DNA from: CAZTJA01 sp964613745
GTDB taxonomy: Bacteria > Desulfobacterota > Desulfomonilia > Desulfomonilales > Desulfomonilaceae
DNA length: 30,386 nucleotides
Assembly: GCA_964613745.1 (NCBI GenBank)
Contig: CAZTJA010000030.1
Location: forward strand, 1 to 30,386
Direction of reading: 5' to 3'
This document shows positions 12,869 to 20,416 of this stretch, in pieces. The notes beneath the pieces are model-generated. The model was not told the DNA's origin. It saw nothing but the letters and a program-made list of their open reading frames with translations, and ran no database searches. The stretch's first letter is position 1. Each line of letters starts with the position of its first letter. The translations under genes were made by a program, and so were the position numbers.

Positions 12869-14035
12869 TTGCGAGGATTGAAAACCCAGGTTTTCCATCC
12901 TCGTTTCATTTATTGTATGGCGTTTCATTTTACCCTTTTGCACAAAGACGTGAATTCCGAAGCCAGGCTCGGACGTTTGGTTGTACACGACCACAGCGTT
13001 CCTACTCCCGCTTTCATGCCGGTTGGAACCAGAGGTGCAGTAAAGGCCGTGTCGCCCGAAGAAGTCTGGGACATCGGCTATAGGCTAATTTTAGGGAATG
13101 CCTATCACCTCTACTTGAGACCGGGTCACGATCTGATCGAGACACTCGGCGGCCTTCATCACTTCATGAATTGGCCCGGCGGAATTCTCACCGATAGTGG
13201 TGGATTCCAGGTTTTCAGCTTGTCTTCTCTGCGAAAAATAACGGATGATGGAGTGATCTTCCAGTCACACATCGATGGATCACGCCATCTTTTTACTCCT
13301 GAATTAAGCATAAAGGTACAGGAAGCTCTCGGTACCGACATCATAATGTGCCTCGACGATGTTCGCGGATATCCGGCGTCGCGGGCTGAGGCCACCGAAG
13401 CTCTCGAACGCACGACACGGTGGGCTGAACGCTGTAAAGCAACCAAAAAAAAGGTTGACCCTGCTTTATTCGGCATAGTACAAGGGTCGATGTTTTCGGA
13501 CCTGAGAGCACAAAGCGCAGCAGGCTTGACGGCTCTTGGACTGGATGGATATGCAATAGGCGGACTGAGCGTAGGCGAACCTCAGGATGTTATGATAGAG
13601 ATGATGGCATTTACTATGCCGCTTCTGCCTGAGGGGGCGCCTCGTTATGTAATGGGGGTCGGCAAACCATCCGATATTATAGCCGGTGTTTTGCTCGGTG
13701 TGGATTTGTTCGATTGCGTATTGCCTACGCGTAATGCACGCAACGGAACCCTGTTTACATCCTGCGGAACCATCAATATACGTAACGCAAAATATCGAAT
13801 AGATTCCGGTCCAGTGGATTCACGTTGCCGTTGCCCTCTTTGCAGAAGTTATTCAAAGGCATATCTCAGGCATCTTTTTTCGGAACGTGAAATATACGGC
13901 CTTAGACTTGCTACTATCCATAATCTGGTCTTTTACCATCAAATGATGGAAGATATTCGAAGGGCAGTTGAGCAAGACCGACTGCACGTTTTCGCGCGAG
14001 AATTCCTAGCAGCTATGGAGGAACAAAATGATTGA
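12869..14035 (+). CDS. tgt: Queuine tRNA-ribosyltransferase (tRNA-guanine transglycosylase)
   Basis: Exchanges guanine-34 of GUN tRNAs for the queuine precursor preQ1, the committed step of queuosine modification. The TIM-barrel core shows PTPAFMPVGTRGAVK, the catalytic region ILTDSGGFQVFSL, FDCVLPTRNARNG with the nucleophilic Asp, and the zinc site C-R-C-P-L-C followed by a histidine (YLRHL). The first codon given is TTG, which has AGGAG at 12857-12861. An ATG at 12917 would give the family's usual N-terminus (MAFHFTLLHKD) but lacks an SD. It overlaps yajC by 8 bases. With queH further right, two steps of the pathway are encoded here. Confidence 0.95.
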   Translation: MRGLKTQVFHPRFIYCMAFHFTLLHKDVNSEARLGRLVVHDHSVPTPAFMPVGTRGAVKAVSPEEVWDIGYRLILGNAYHLYLRPGHDLIETLGGLHHFMNWPGGILTDSGGFQVFSLSSLRKITDDGVIFQSHIDGSRHLFTPELSIKVQEALGTDIIMCLDDVRGYPASRAEATEALERTTRWAERCKATKKKVDPALFGIVQGSMFSDLRAQSAAGLTALGLDGYAIGGLSVGEPQDVMIEMMAFTMPLLPEGAPRYVMGVGKPSDIIAGVLLGVDLFDCVLPTRNARNGTLFTSCGTINIRNAKYRIDSGPVDSRCRCPLCRSYSKAYLRHLFSEREIYGLRLATIHNLVFYHQMMEDIRRAVEQDRLHVFAREFLAAMEEQND

Positions 14036-14357
14036 TATGGCGTATGCTATGGCACCCCCGAGTGGACAGGGTGGTGATGCTAATACATTGCTGGGCTTTT
14101 TGCCTATGATTCTCATTTTTGCGGTGTTTTATTTCTTGCTGATTCGACCCCAACAGAAAAAAGCCAAAGAACACAAAAATATGCTTGAAAACCTAAAAAA
14201 GGGTGATTCCGTAATAACCCAGGGCGGCCTTTTCGGCAAAATTGCGAATATTAGTGACCAGGTCGTCACGTTGGAAATTGCGGATAAAGTTCGAGTCCGA
14301 GTAGCCAGAAGCCACATCGCAGGCATGGCTCCGGCCGGAATGGAACAGAATACCTGA
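14028..14357 (+). CDS. yajC: Preprotein translocase subunit YajC
   Basis: Single-pass inner-membrane protein of the SecDF-YajC complex, 109 residues. It has a short external N-terminus, one transmembrane helix (about 20-40, FLPMILIFAVFYFLLI), then RPQQKKAKEH, and a small cytoplasmic beta domain with GDSVITQGGLFGKI. The ATG has GGAGG inside the end of tgt, so translation is probably coupled. The order tgt-yajC-secD-secF is standard. Confidence 0.96.
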   Translation: MIDMAYAMAPPSGQGGDANTLLGFLPMILIFAVFYFLLIRPQQKKAKEHKNMLENLKKGDSVITQGGLFGKIANISDQVVTLEIADKVRVRVARSHIAGMAPAGMEQNT

Positions 14358-14382
14358 GCATATTCCTCAAGGAGTAATATTG

Positions 14383-15987
14383 ATGACCCGCAGCCTTCAG
14401 TGGCGGTTGATTCTCGTCGGCACGGTTCTGGCGATCTGTGTCTTTCTTCTTTACCCGACGTTTGGACCGGTTCCGGAATTTTGGTCAAAGTATCTGCCCA
14501 ACAGTCCAATCAGACTCGGATTGGATCTGCAAGGCGGTCTTCACCTTATCTTAGAGGTGCAGGCTGATCAGGCCGTCGAAGCGGTAGTTGATAAAACCGT
14601 GGGCGAAGCCGGCGCACTTATGAAGCAGGAAAAAATCCGCTATAACGATATTTCCCGGAACTCGTTTAATTCATTTGTCGTTAGCTTCAAAGACGCCGAA
14701 CAGGCCACGCTTTTTGACGAAAAGATTCTTGATAAACTCCACAATTTCAGAAAAGTTTCTTCTGAACCATCTGAGCAGGGTTATCAAGCCGTGTTCCAGA
14801 TGGACCAGAAGTCCATAGAAAGCACCAAACAGAGGGCCGTCCGGCAAGCAGTCGATACCATAAGGAACAGGGTAGACGCATTTGGAGTTGCGGAACCGGA
14901 CGTTGTAATTCAGGGGAACGACCGTATCATCGTCCAATTGCCGGGTCTCAAAGAAGACATCAATCGAGCCATTGAAATCATAAAGCGCACAGCTCGGCTC
15001 GAATTTAAACTTGTAGACGAAAAAGGTGATGTAACGGCAGCCGTCAATGGAGATGTTCCGCAGGGAAGTGAAGTACTTTATAAAATCGATAGAAATCCCA
15101 GAACCAGCGCAATCACTCGGACACCCTACCTGCTCAAAAAACAGATATTGATGACCGGTGACGACATTGTTGACGCTCGCGTGCAGCCGGACCAGACCGG
15201 TCGTATGATCATTGCGATGGAATTTAATTCCACCGGAGCCCGTCAATTCGAACGCATTACCGGAGACCACGTTCGTGAGCGGCTCGCCATCGTTTTGGAT
15301 AATAGGGTCTATTCGGCTCCCGTTATCAAGGACAGAATTTCAGGCGGTTCAGCGGTAATCGAGGGAATGTTCAGCCCTGAAGAGGCTCATGACCTGGCAT
15401 TGGTGCTGAGAGCCGGATCATTACCTGCCCCGGTCAAAATTTTAGAAAACAGGACTGTCGGCCCATCTTTAGGTGAGGATTCCATCAAATCAGGTCGCAA
15501 CGCTATCGTATTAGGAGTCCTTCTCATCGCCATCGGAATGGTTCTTTATTACAGATGGAGCGGCGGTGTTGCGGTGGTTGCGTTGATAATCAACCCCCTT
15601 CTCATATTCGCTGTTATGGTATCACCAGGATTGCGAGCTACCCTGACGCTCCCGGGCTTGGCCGGGGTGGCATTGACTATGGGTATGGCGATTGACGCGA
15701 ATATCCTGATCTTCGAGAGAGTAAGGGAAGAACTTCGGATGGGTAAATCCGCAAGGGCAGCTATGGATGCGGGGTATGACAAGGCATTTCTTACTATTAT
15801 CGACACGCATTTAACCAACATAATTGCCGCACTTCCTTTGATTCAGTTTGGAAGCGGCCCAATAAAAGGGTTTGCGGTTACACTGTGCATCGGATTAATC
15901 ATATCCTTGTTTACCGCTTTCTTTGTGACCAGGACTATTTTTGATTTCGCCTTTCAGGTAAAGAAAATCAAAACGATCAGCATTTAG
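14383..15987 (+). CDS. secD: Protein translocase subunit SecD
   Basis: Proton-driven RND-type accessory of the SecYEG channel that pulls exported chains through. It has 534 residues with an N-terminal transmembrane helix, then the family motif LGLDLQGGLHLILEV and a large P1 periplasmic domain (about 60-350) with RNRVDAFGVAEPDV. Five C-terminal helices carry the TM4 motif GMAIDANILIFERVREE. ATG at 14383 is chosen over the TTG three bases earlier; AAGGAG stands at 14369-14374. Confidence 0.96.
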   Translation: MTRSLQWRLILVGTVLAICVFLLYPTFGPVPEFWSKYLPNSPIRLGLDLQGGLHLILEVQADQAVEAVVDKTVGEAGALMKQEKIRYNDISRNSFNSFVVSFKDAEQATLFDEKILDKLHNFRKVSSEPSEQGYQAVFQMDQKSIESTKQRAVRQAVDTIRNRVDAFGVAEPDVVIQGNDRIIVQLPGLKEDINRAIEIIKRTARLEFKLVDEKGDVTAAVNGDVPQGSEVLYKIDRNPRTSAITRTPYLLKKQILMTGDDIVDARVQPDQTGRMIIAMEFNSTGARQFERITGDHVRERLAIVLDNRVYSAPVIKDRISGGSAVIEGMFSPEEAHDLALVLRAGSLPAPVKILENRTVGPSLGEDSIKSGRNAIVLGVLLIAIGMVLYYRWSGGVAVVALIINPLLIFAVMVSPGLRATLTLPGLAGVALTMGMAIDANILIFERVREELRMGKSARAAMDAGYDKAFLTIIDTHLTNIIAALPLIQFGSGPIKGFAVTLCIGLIISLFTAFFVTRTIFDFAFQVKKIKTISI

Positions 15988-16042
15988 TCGGGTGTGAGCA
16001 ATCCCAGGCTGATTTTTAGGGAAGCTGATCTAGGAAATACAA

Positions 16043-16057
16043 GAATGAATTTCATTC
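16043..16057. repeat. Perfect 15-bp palindrome between secD and secF
   Basis: GAATGAA-T-TTCATTC is an exact inverted repeat with a single central base. It lies in the unusually long 113-base secD-secF spacer and spans the ATG of a short upstream frame. It could be an operator or a small RNA stem; nothing further is visible. Confidence 0.4.
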
Positions 16058-16110
16058 AATATTTCGGAACCCAAAATGGTTGGGCCGGAGGATTTACAAA
16101 GTGGAAATAA
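16045..16110 (+). CDS. Possible 21-codon uORF overlapping the secF start
   Basis: ATG at 16045 with an AGGAAA SD opens a 21-codon frame (starting MNFIQYFGTQ, with two tryptophans near its end) that stops at 16108-16110, ten bases inside secF. The secF SD (GGAGG) lies within its last codons, so ribosomes on it would affect secF initiation. It is too short for an export signal. Translation is not proven. Confidence 0.25.
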   Translation: MNFIQYFGTQNGWAGGFTKWK

Positions 16111-17000
16111 TAAAACCGGATACTCGGATAGATTTTCTCGGTAAACGATACTATGCCTATGCTTTTTCGGCGTTCATTTTGCTGATTTCCCTGGCTGCAA
16201 TCCCAATTAAAGGCCAGATAAGATTAGGCATTGATTTCAGCGGCGGCGCAATGGTTCAGGTGAGGTTTAATAAGGCCGTCCACGTTGATGAGATCCGAGA
16301 CGCTCTAAAGCCTATGGGCGAGAATTTGGTGGTACAGAAGTTATCCGGTGCGGAAGAATTTATCGTTCGACTTGATACCCAGGAAGAAAGCGGCAAACTG
16401 GCTGAACAAATCAAGACTATGCTTGACGAAAAAATCGGCAAAGGATCCACGGAAATCCGAAGTCTTGAAATGGTTGGTCCAAAAGTAGGTAAAGATCTCA
16501 GAAACAGTGCTATCTGGGCCACTGTTGTAGCTTTGACCCTGCTGCTGCTCTATATGGCCTTTCGATTCACGTTTACGATGGGGCTTGGGGCTATTGTCTG
16601 CTTAATCCATGATTTGATCGTGCTGTACGGGTTTTTCGTTTGGACCGGCAAAGAATTTAATCTCACCATTTTGGCCGCATTTCTAACCGTCATTGGTTAT
16701 GACATCAACGACACAATCGTAGTCTGTGATCGTCTCAGGGATAATCTCAAGACGATGAAGAAGCAACCGCTCATAGATGTCTTCAACATTTCTATAAACC
16801 AGACATTGTCCCGGACAATCCTCACAAGCAGCTTCACCATGTTGTCGGTTGTAGCCCTACTTTTCTTCGGCACTCACGTCTTACAGGATTTTGCATGGGC
16901 GCTGGTGGTAGGAATCATATTTGGGACATATTCTTCAATTTTTGTAGCGGCTCCGATTACGTTAGAGTTGGACAGAATCTTACCGGTAAAACGAGGATAG
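16101..17000 (+). CDS. secF: Protein translocase subunit SecF
   Basis: Partner of SecD in the proton-driven export motor, 299 residues. It has an N-terminal helix, then IRLGIDFSGGAMVQVRF, a P4 periplasmic domain, and the C-terminal helical bundle with IGYDINDTIVVCDRLRDNL. A GTG at 16101 with GGAGG at 16087-16091 is preferred to a TTG at 16080 that lacks an SD. The gap to holB is 14 bases. Confidence 0.95.
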   Translation: MEIIKPDTRIDFLGKRYYAYAFSAFILLISLAAIPIKGQIRLGIDFSGGAMVQVRFNKAVHVDEIRDALKPMGENLVVQKLSGAEEFIVRLDTQEESGKLAEQIKTMLDEKIGKGSTEIRSLEMVGPKVGKDLRNSAIWATVVALTLLLLYMAFRFTFTMGLGAIVCLIHDLIVLYGFFVWTGKEFNLTILAAFLTVIGYDINDTIVVCDRLRDNLKTMKKQPLIDVFNISINQTLSRTILTSSFTMLSVVALLFFGTHVLQDFAWALVVGIIFGTYSSIFVAAPITLELDRILPVKRG

Positions 17001-17014
17001 CCGCGAAATCGTAA

Positions 17015-18022
17015 ATGACGGAATACCAAGAACATGAGGCTGTTTGGAAGATACTAAAACGCTCAGTATTAGAAGCCAAACCGGCCCATGCGTACCTTTT
17101 CTCCGGGATGGAGGGAATAGGGAAATTCGAGAGCGCCCTCCATTTCGCCGCAATGCTCAACTGCGCTCATTTCACGGAACGTTTGGATTGCGAATGCCGA
17201 AGCTGTAAACTAATCCATGGGCAAACTCACCCGGACCTGTTTATCATTCGACCTGAAAAATCCACAATCAAAATTGACGTAATCAGAGATCTCCAGCATC
17301 GGTTCAGGTTTGCTCCCACCGAGGCCCTTTACCGGTGTGCAATCATTGATGATGCCCACCTCCTTAATCGATTTGCTCAAAACTCTCTTTTGAAAACTCT
17401 TGAAGAGCCTCCTAATAACCGCATTATAATCCTTATCACGGCCAACCCGGCGCAACTTCTGCCCACTATACGATCTCGTTGTAGGCAGGTCCGGTTCGGG
17501 CCCCTGCAGATAAACACCGTGCAAGAACGTTTGGAAAAGCACGGAGTAGAAAATGTAGTTGCGGCTCAACTAGCAAGCATGTCCGGAGGCAGTCTGTCAA
17601 AGGCGCTTGAACTGAACGGATCCAAACTGATGCAGTTGCGTGGCCGAACTTTCGAGATACTCGAAGATCCGTCTCAATTCGGTATTTCAGGACTCCTCGC
17701 GTTTTCCGCTCAGCTTTCAGGGGATAAAAATGTTGCAATTGAAATTCTAGAGCTTGCCATTGGTTGGATACGAGATGTCTTTGTCTTTCGAACGGGTCCC
17801 GATTCAGCGACTTATTTAAACCAGGATCATTATGCTTCCATTAAGACTGGATCAGAATCGTACACCGACCGACAATTGTTGGAAGTTTACGATATAGTTG
17901 TTCAATCGAAATCCCTCTTGTCGGCGGAATACAATGTGAATCGCAATCTCATCCTAGACCGAATGTTTCTCGGGCTACTTCGGATTTTGTGCGGCAACTC
18001 ATATGGCATAAAGGCCGGTTGA
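17015..18022 (+). CDS. holB: DNA polymerase III clamp-loader subunit delta'
   Basis: Clamp-loader ATPase-fold subunit that helps place the sliding clamp. In 335 residues it shows a P-loop SGMEGIGK (30-37), zinc-module cysteines C50, C59, C61 and C64 followed by HGQTHPD, a Walker B-like CAIIDDAHLL, and the SRC motif (TIRSRCRQV). The C-terminal collar is helical. The SD is weak, so translation may be coupled to secF. The DnaX paralogue is less likely because of the length and the missing C-terminal domains. holB next to ricT is a synteny also known in Bacillus. Confidence 0.88.
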   Translation: MTEYQEHEAVWKILKRSVLEAKPAHAYLFSGMEGIGKFESALHFAAMLNCAHFTERLDCECRSCKLIHGQTHPDLFIIRPEKSTIKIDVIRDLQHRFRFAPTEALYRCAIIDDAHLLNRFAQNSLLKTLEEPPNNRIIILITANPAQLLPTIRSRCRQVRFGPLQINTVQERLEKHGVENVVAAQLASMSGGSLSKALELNGSKLMQLRGRTFEILEDPSQFGISGLLAFSAQLSGDKNVAIEILELAIGWIRDVFVFRTGPDSATYLNQDHYASIKTGSESYTDRQLLEVYDIVVQSKSLLSAEYNVNRNLILDRMFLGLLRILCGNSYGIKAG

Positions 18023-18046
18023 GAGAGTGCACTGTCTTTATTACTA

Positions 18047-18074
18047 TTGATTTTAATCGATTAGCTGCTATTCT
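18047..18074 (+). promoter_or_regulatory. Promoter candidate for ricT
   Basis: TTGATT (18047-18052) and TATTCT (18069-18074) are 16 bases apart, matching consensus at four of six positions each. The start point would lie about 30 bases before the ricT ATG, in the 90-base gap after holB. Confidence 0.4.
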
Positions 18075-18112
18075 GCGGTAGCAATCGCCTAAAGACGAGT
18101 TCAAAATCCAAT

Positions 18113-19315
18113 ATGACTGAATCAAAAGATAAAAACAAAACATATATGCCAAGACAATGGGGTGGCGTGGCAGGAGAAGCCAAAGAAAAACACCAAATGG
18201 AAGGCAAGCCTAGACATTCTCGCCATCACAAAAAATTCTCGCACCACCACAAGACGGACGATTCAAAGAAGTTCAAAGACGAAGAGAAACCGGTGGTCGC
18301 TTTAGATGATGAAGGATATACGGAAGACTCCGATAACGGCAGCGAATATGAATCAGATCTCTCCGAATGGTCACCCGAACCTGATGAATCCGAAGAGATA
18401 TTTAGAGTCGATCGACCCTCGGATAGCTCGGAGCCGAAGATAGCAGTTAAAGTTTGCGGTGTCAGATTTGGATATGCCTGCAAGATTTATCACTTCGACA
18501 CTGATGATTTACCTTTAACCATGGCTGATTGGGTAATCGTCAAAACCGAAAAGGGGATGGGACTCGGACAAATAGCTCTAGCTCCGTTTACACGGGAGAT
18601 CGAAGTTTCGCAGCTTGAAAACCTGCGAAAGGTCCTTCGTAAAGCGACTAAGGCAGACTTCGACCAAAAGAATCGATGCGCACAGAAGGAAAATGAAGCA
18701 TACGTTTATTGTTTGGAACGTGTTGAAGTACTTGACTTACCCATGAAGCTTGTTGCAGTCGAATGCTTCTTTGATGGATCAAAGTACGTTTTTTATTTTA
18801 CCGCCGAAGGTCGCGTAGATTTTAGAGAGTTGGTCAAACAACTTGTAGCAAGATTTCCGGTCAGAATCGAAATGAGGCAAATAGGAGTCAGACACGAAGC
18901 GAAAATGACCGGGGGATTAGCTTGCTGCGGACAAGAGCTGTGTTGCTCACGTTTTCTCACGGACTTTCGCCCGGTTTCCGTAAAAATGGCGAAAACTCAG
19001 AATTTGTCGTTGAATCCCACCAAGATTTCCGGCGTTTGCGGTCGCCTTATGTGCTGCTTGAGTTATGAGCATTCTACATACGAAGATTTCAAGAAAGGAT
19101 TACCAAGGGTGGGAAAGACCGTTCAAACCGCCCAGGGATCCGGAGTAGTCCAGAAACATAATCCGTTGGCTGAAACCATGTTCGTCAAGGTTGACGAAGA
19201 AACGGTCATAGAAGTTACACGCGAAGAAATAATACGTGACCCTGAGAAAAGCGCATCAAAAAAAATCTCAAAACCGTCTGATGAAGACCGACCTGAAGAA
19301 TCTTCGGTGGAATGA
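18113..19315 (+). CDS. ricT: PSP1/RicT-family regulatory iron-sulfur protein
   Basis: Homologue of B. subtilis RicT (YaaT), part of a complex that guides RNase Y mRNA cleavage and developmental phosphorelay. The PSP1 core spans about residues 110-365. It carries the family's cysteine clusters C271-C272-x4-C277-C278 (GLACCGQELCCSRFL) and C309-x4-C314-C315 (SGVCGRLMCCLSYE), which are known to help bind a 4Fe-4S cluster. Residues 1-108 form an extra region: first Lys/His-rich (RHSRHHKKFSHHHK), then strongly acidic, probably disordered. The C-terminus is also charged. No RicA or RicF gene is nearby. Confidence 0.88.
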   Translation: MTESKDKNKTYMPRQWGGVAGEAKEKHQMEGKPRHSRHHKKFSHHHKTDDSKKFKDEEKPVVALDDEGYTEDSDNGSEYESDLSEWSPEPDESEEIFRVDRPSDSSEPKIAVKVCGVRFGYACKIYHFDTDDLPLTMADWVIVKTEKGMGLGQIALAPFTREIEVSQLENLRKVLRKATKADFDQKNRCAQKENEAYVYCLERVEVLDLPMKLVAVECFFDGSKYVFYFTAEGRVDFRELVKQLVARFPVRIEMRQIGVRHEAKMTGGLACCGQELCCSRFLTDFRPVSVKMAKTQNLSLNPTKISGVCGRLMCCLSYEHSTYEDFKKGLPRVGKTVQTAQGSGVVQKHNPLAETMFVKVDEETVIEVTREEIIRDPEKSASKKISKPSDEDRPEESSVE

Positions 19316-19458
19316 TTTCTAATTACGATTCGATTTGCCGTTCGGAGATCATTTCAACATTGCAGTTCACAAAATATTGACAACTATCTCGTCTACACCG
19401 CCTTCAGAATTGCTTTTCGTGTACTCATAGAGGATGGTCATTCAGGAGGATTTACTTT

Positions 19459-19512
19459 ATGTCATTTCCCTCGGAGGCAAAACGTGTTCGGATCAACTGC
19501 AATTCTTTTTAA
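19459..19512 (+). CDS. Possible 17-codon leader ORF before the solute-binding protein
   Basis: ATG at 19459 with a consensus AGGAGG nearby opens a 17-codon frame (MSFPSEAKRVRINCNSF) that ends at 19510-19512, overlapping the start of the next gene in another frame. The SD of that gene lies inside it. It may be a leader peptide, or the true start of the next gene displaced by a frameshift. Confidence 0.25.
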   Translation: MSFPSEAKRVRINCNSF

Positions 19513-20401
19513 ACTCGGTGAGGCAAGACTCACGAATGAATGTGTTTTTTCAAGACTCGTGAGACACGTATTAGGCATTTTCACTTTGGGTTTAGTCTGT
19601 TTACTTGCTCCGTCACTTTTCCCGGGAGAGAGTGCGGCAGGAGAGACGTACAACCGAGTAACGAAATCCAATGTAGTACGAATAGGGCTCCCTTACAACC
19701 GCATTCCCCAAGGATTTGTAAACCAAAGCGGTGAATGGGTTGGATTCGAAGTAGATTTCGCCCAGGAGTTGGCTAAACATATGGGGCTCCAGTTGGATCG
19801 GGTCAAAATCAACGATAAGAATTGGGGTCAGGCCTTGACTCAGGGCAAGGTCGATGCAGTTTTGTGTAGAATTGTTCATCGCAGATCCCTTGAGACGGAA
19901 TTCGATTTCTCTGTACCTTATTTCTTTGATTCTCATAATCTCATGGTCCATAAGGACAAGTTCAAAAGCATCAGTGACCTGAAGGGCAACAAGATAGGTG
20001 CGCTTCAGGGGTCTATTTCCGAGAAATCCGCCATAAAGTTGCTCACCAGACTGGGTGACGAGAATGCCGAGAAAAATGTTGTGTCCTTCCCGGATAGAGC
20101 CTCAATATCCTTTGCTTTAGGAAACAACAAAGTTGCAGCGTGGCTGGATTCAGGCATGGTTCTCATGGAATATGTAGCCCAAAGTCCTGGTCGCTTTGAA
20201 CTTTTGCCGGCATCCGATGATGTTCAAGGTATTTCAATTGCTCTGCCACTAGATGATTCAGCATGGCGCGATTTGATCAATTTCGGTATTCAGGACATGG
20301 CGGCGGACGGAACCTTTAAAAAGATCTATGACAAATGGTTCGGTCCCGACACTGCGTACAATTTTCCGCTCAAGAGAACAATTGAAATTTGGCCTGAGTG
20401 A
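19484..20401 (+). CDS. Family-3 extracellular solute-binding protein (amino-acid type)
   Basis: Periplasmic binding protein of the PF00497 type, 305 residues. After a 27-residue basic lead, a hydrophobic signal core (VLGIFTLGLVCLLAPSLF) ends near ESAAGE. The mature part shows VRIGLPYNRIPQGFV, GEWVGFEVDFAQELAKHMGL, DAVLCRIVHRRSLETEFDFSV and a C-terminal DGTFKKIYDKWFG, all typical of polar amino-acid binders. The GTG start has CGGAGG six bases upstream. A GTG 25 codons in would give a more normal signal peptide but has no SD. No permease or ATPase gene is adjacent, so this is an orphan receptor. Its stop nearly abuts selB. Confidence 0.82.
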   Translation: MFGSTAILFKLGEARLTNECVFSRLVRHVLGIFTLGLVCLLAPSLFPGESAAGETYNRVTKSNVVRIGLPYNRIPQGFVNQSGEWVGFEVDFAQELAKHMGLQLDRVKINDKNWGQALTQGKVDAVLCRIVHRRSLETEFDFSVPYFFDSHNLMVHKDKFKSISDLKGNKIGALQGSISEKSAIKLLTRLGDENAEKNVVSFPDRASISFALGNNKVAAWLDSGMVLMEYVAQSPGRFELLPASDDVQGISIALPLDDSAWRDLINFGIQDMAADGTFKKIYDKWFGPDTAYNFPLKRTIEIWPE

Positions 20402-20416
20402 TTGAAAGATGAACAG

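Noticed and set aside
14671..15270. 199-codon minus-strand frame inside secD
   Set aside because: Antisense shadow of secD with no start signal or motif.
19377..19405. TTGACA at 19377-19382 as a promoter for the solute-binding protein
   Set aside because: No acceptable -10 occurs 15-19 bases downstream; the same is true of the box at 11567-11572.
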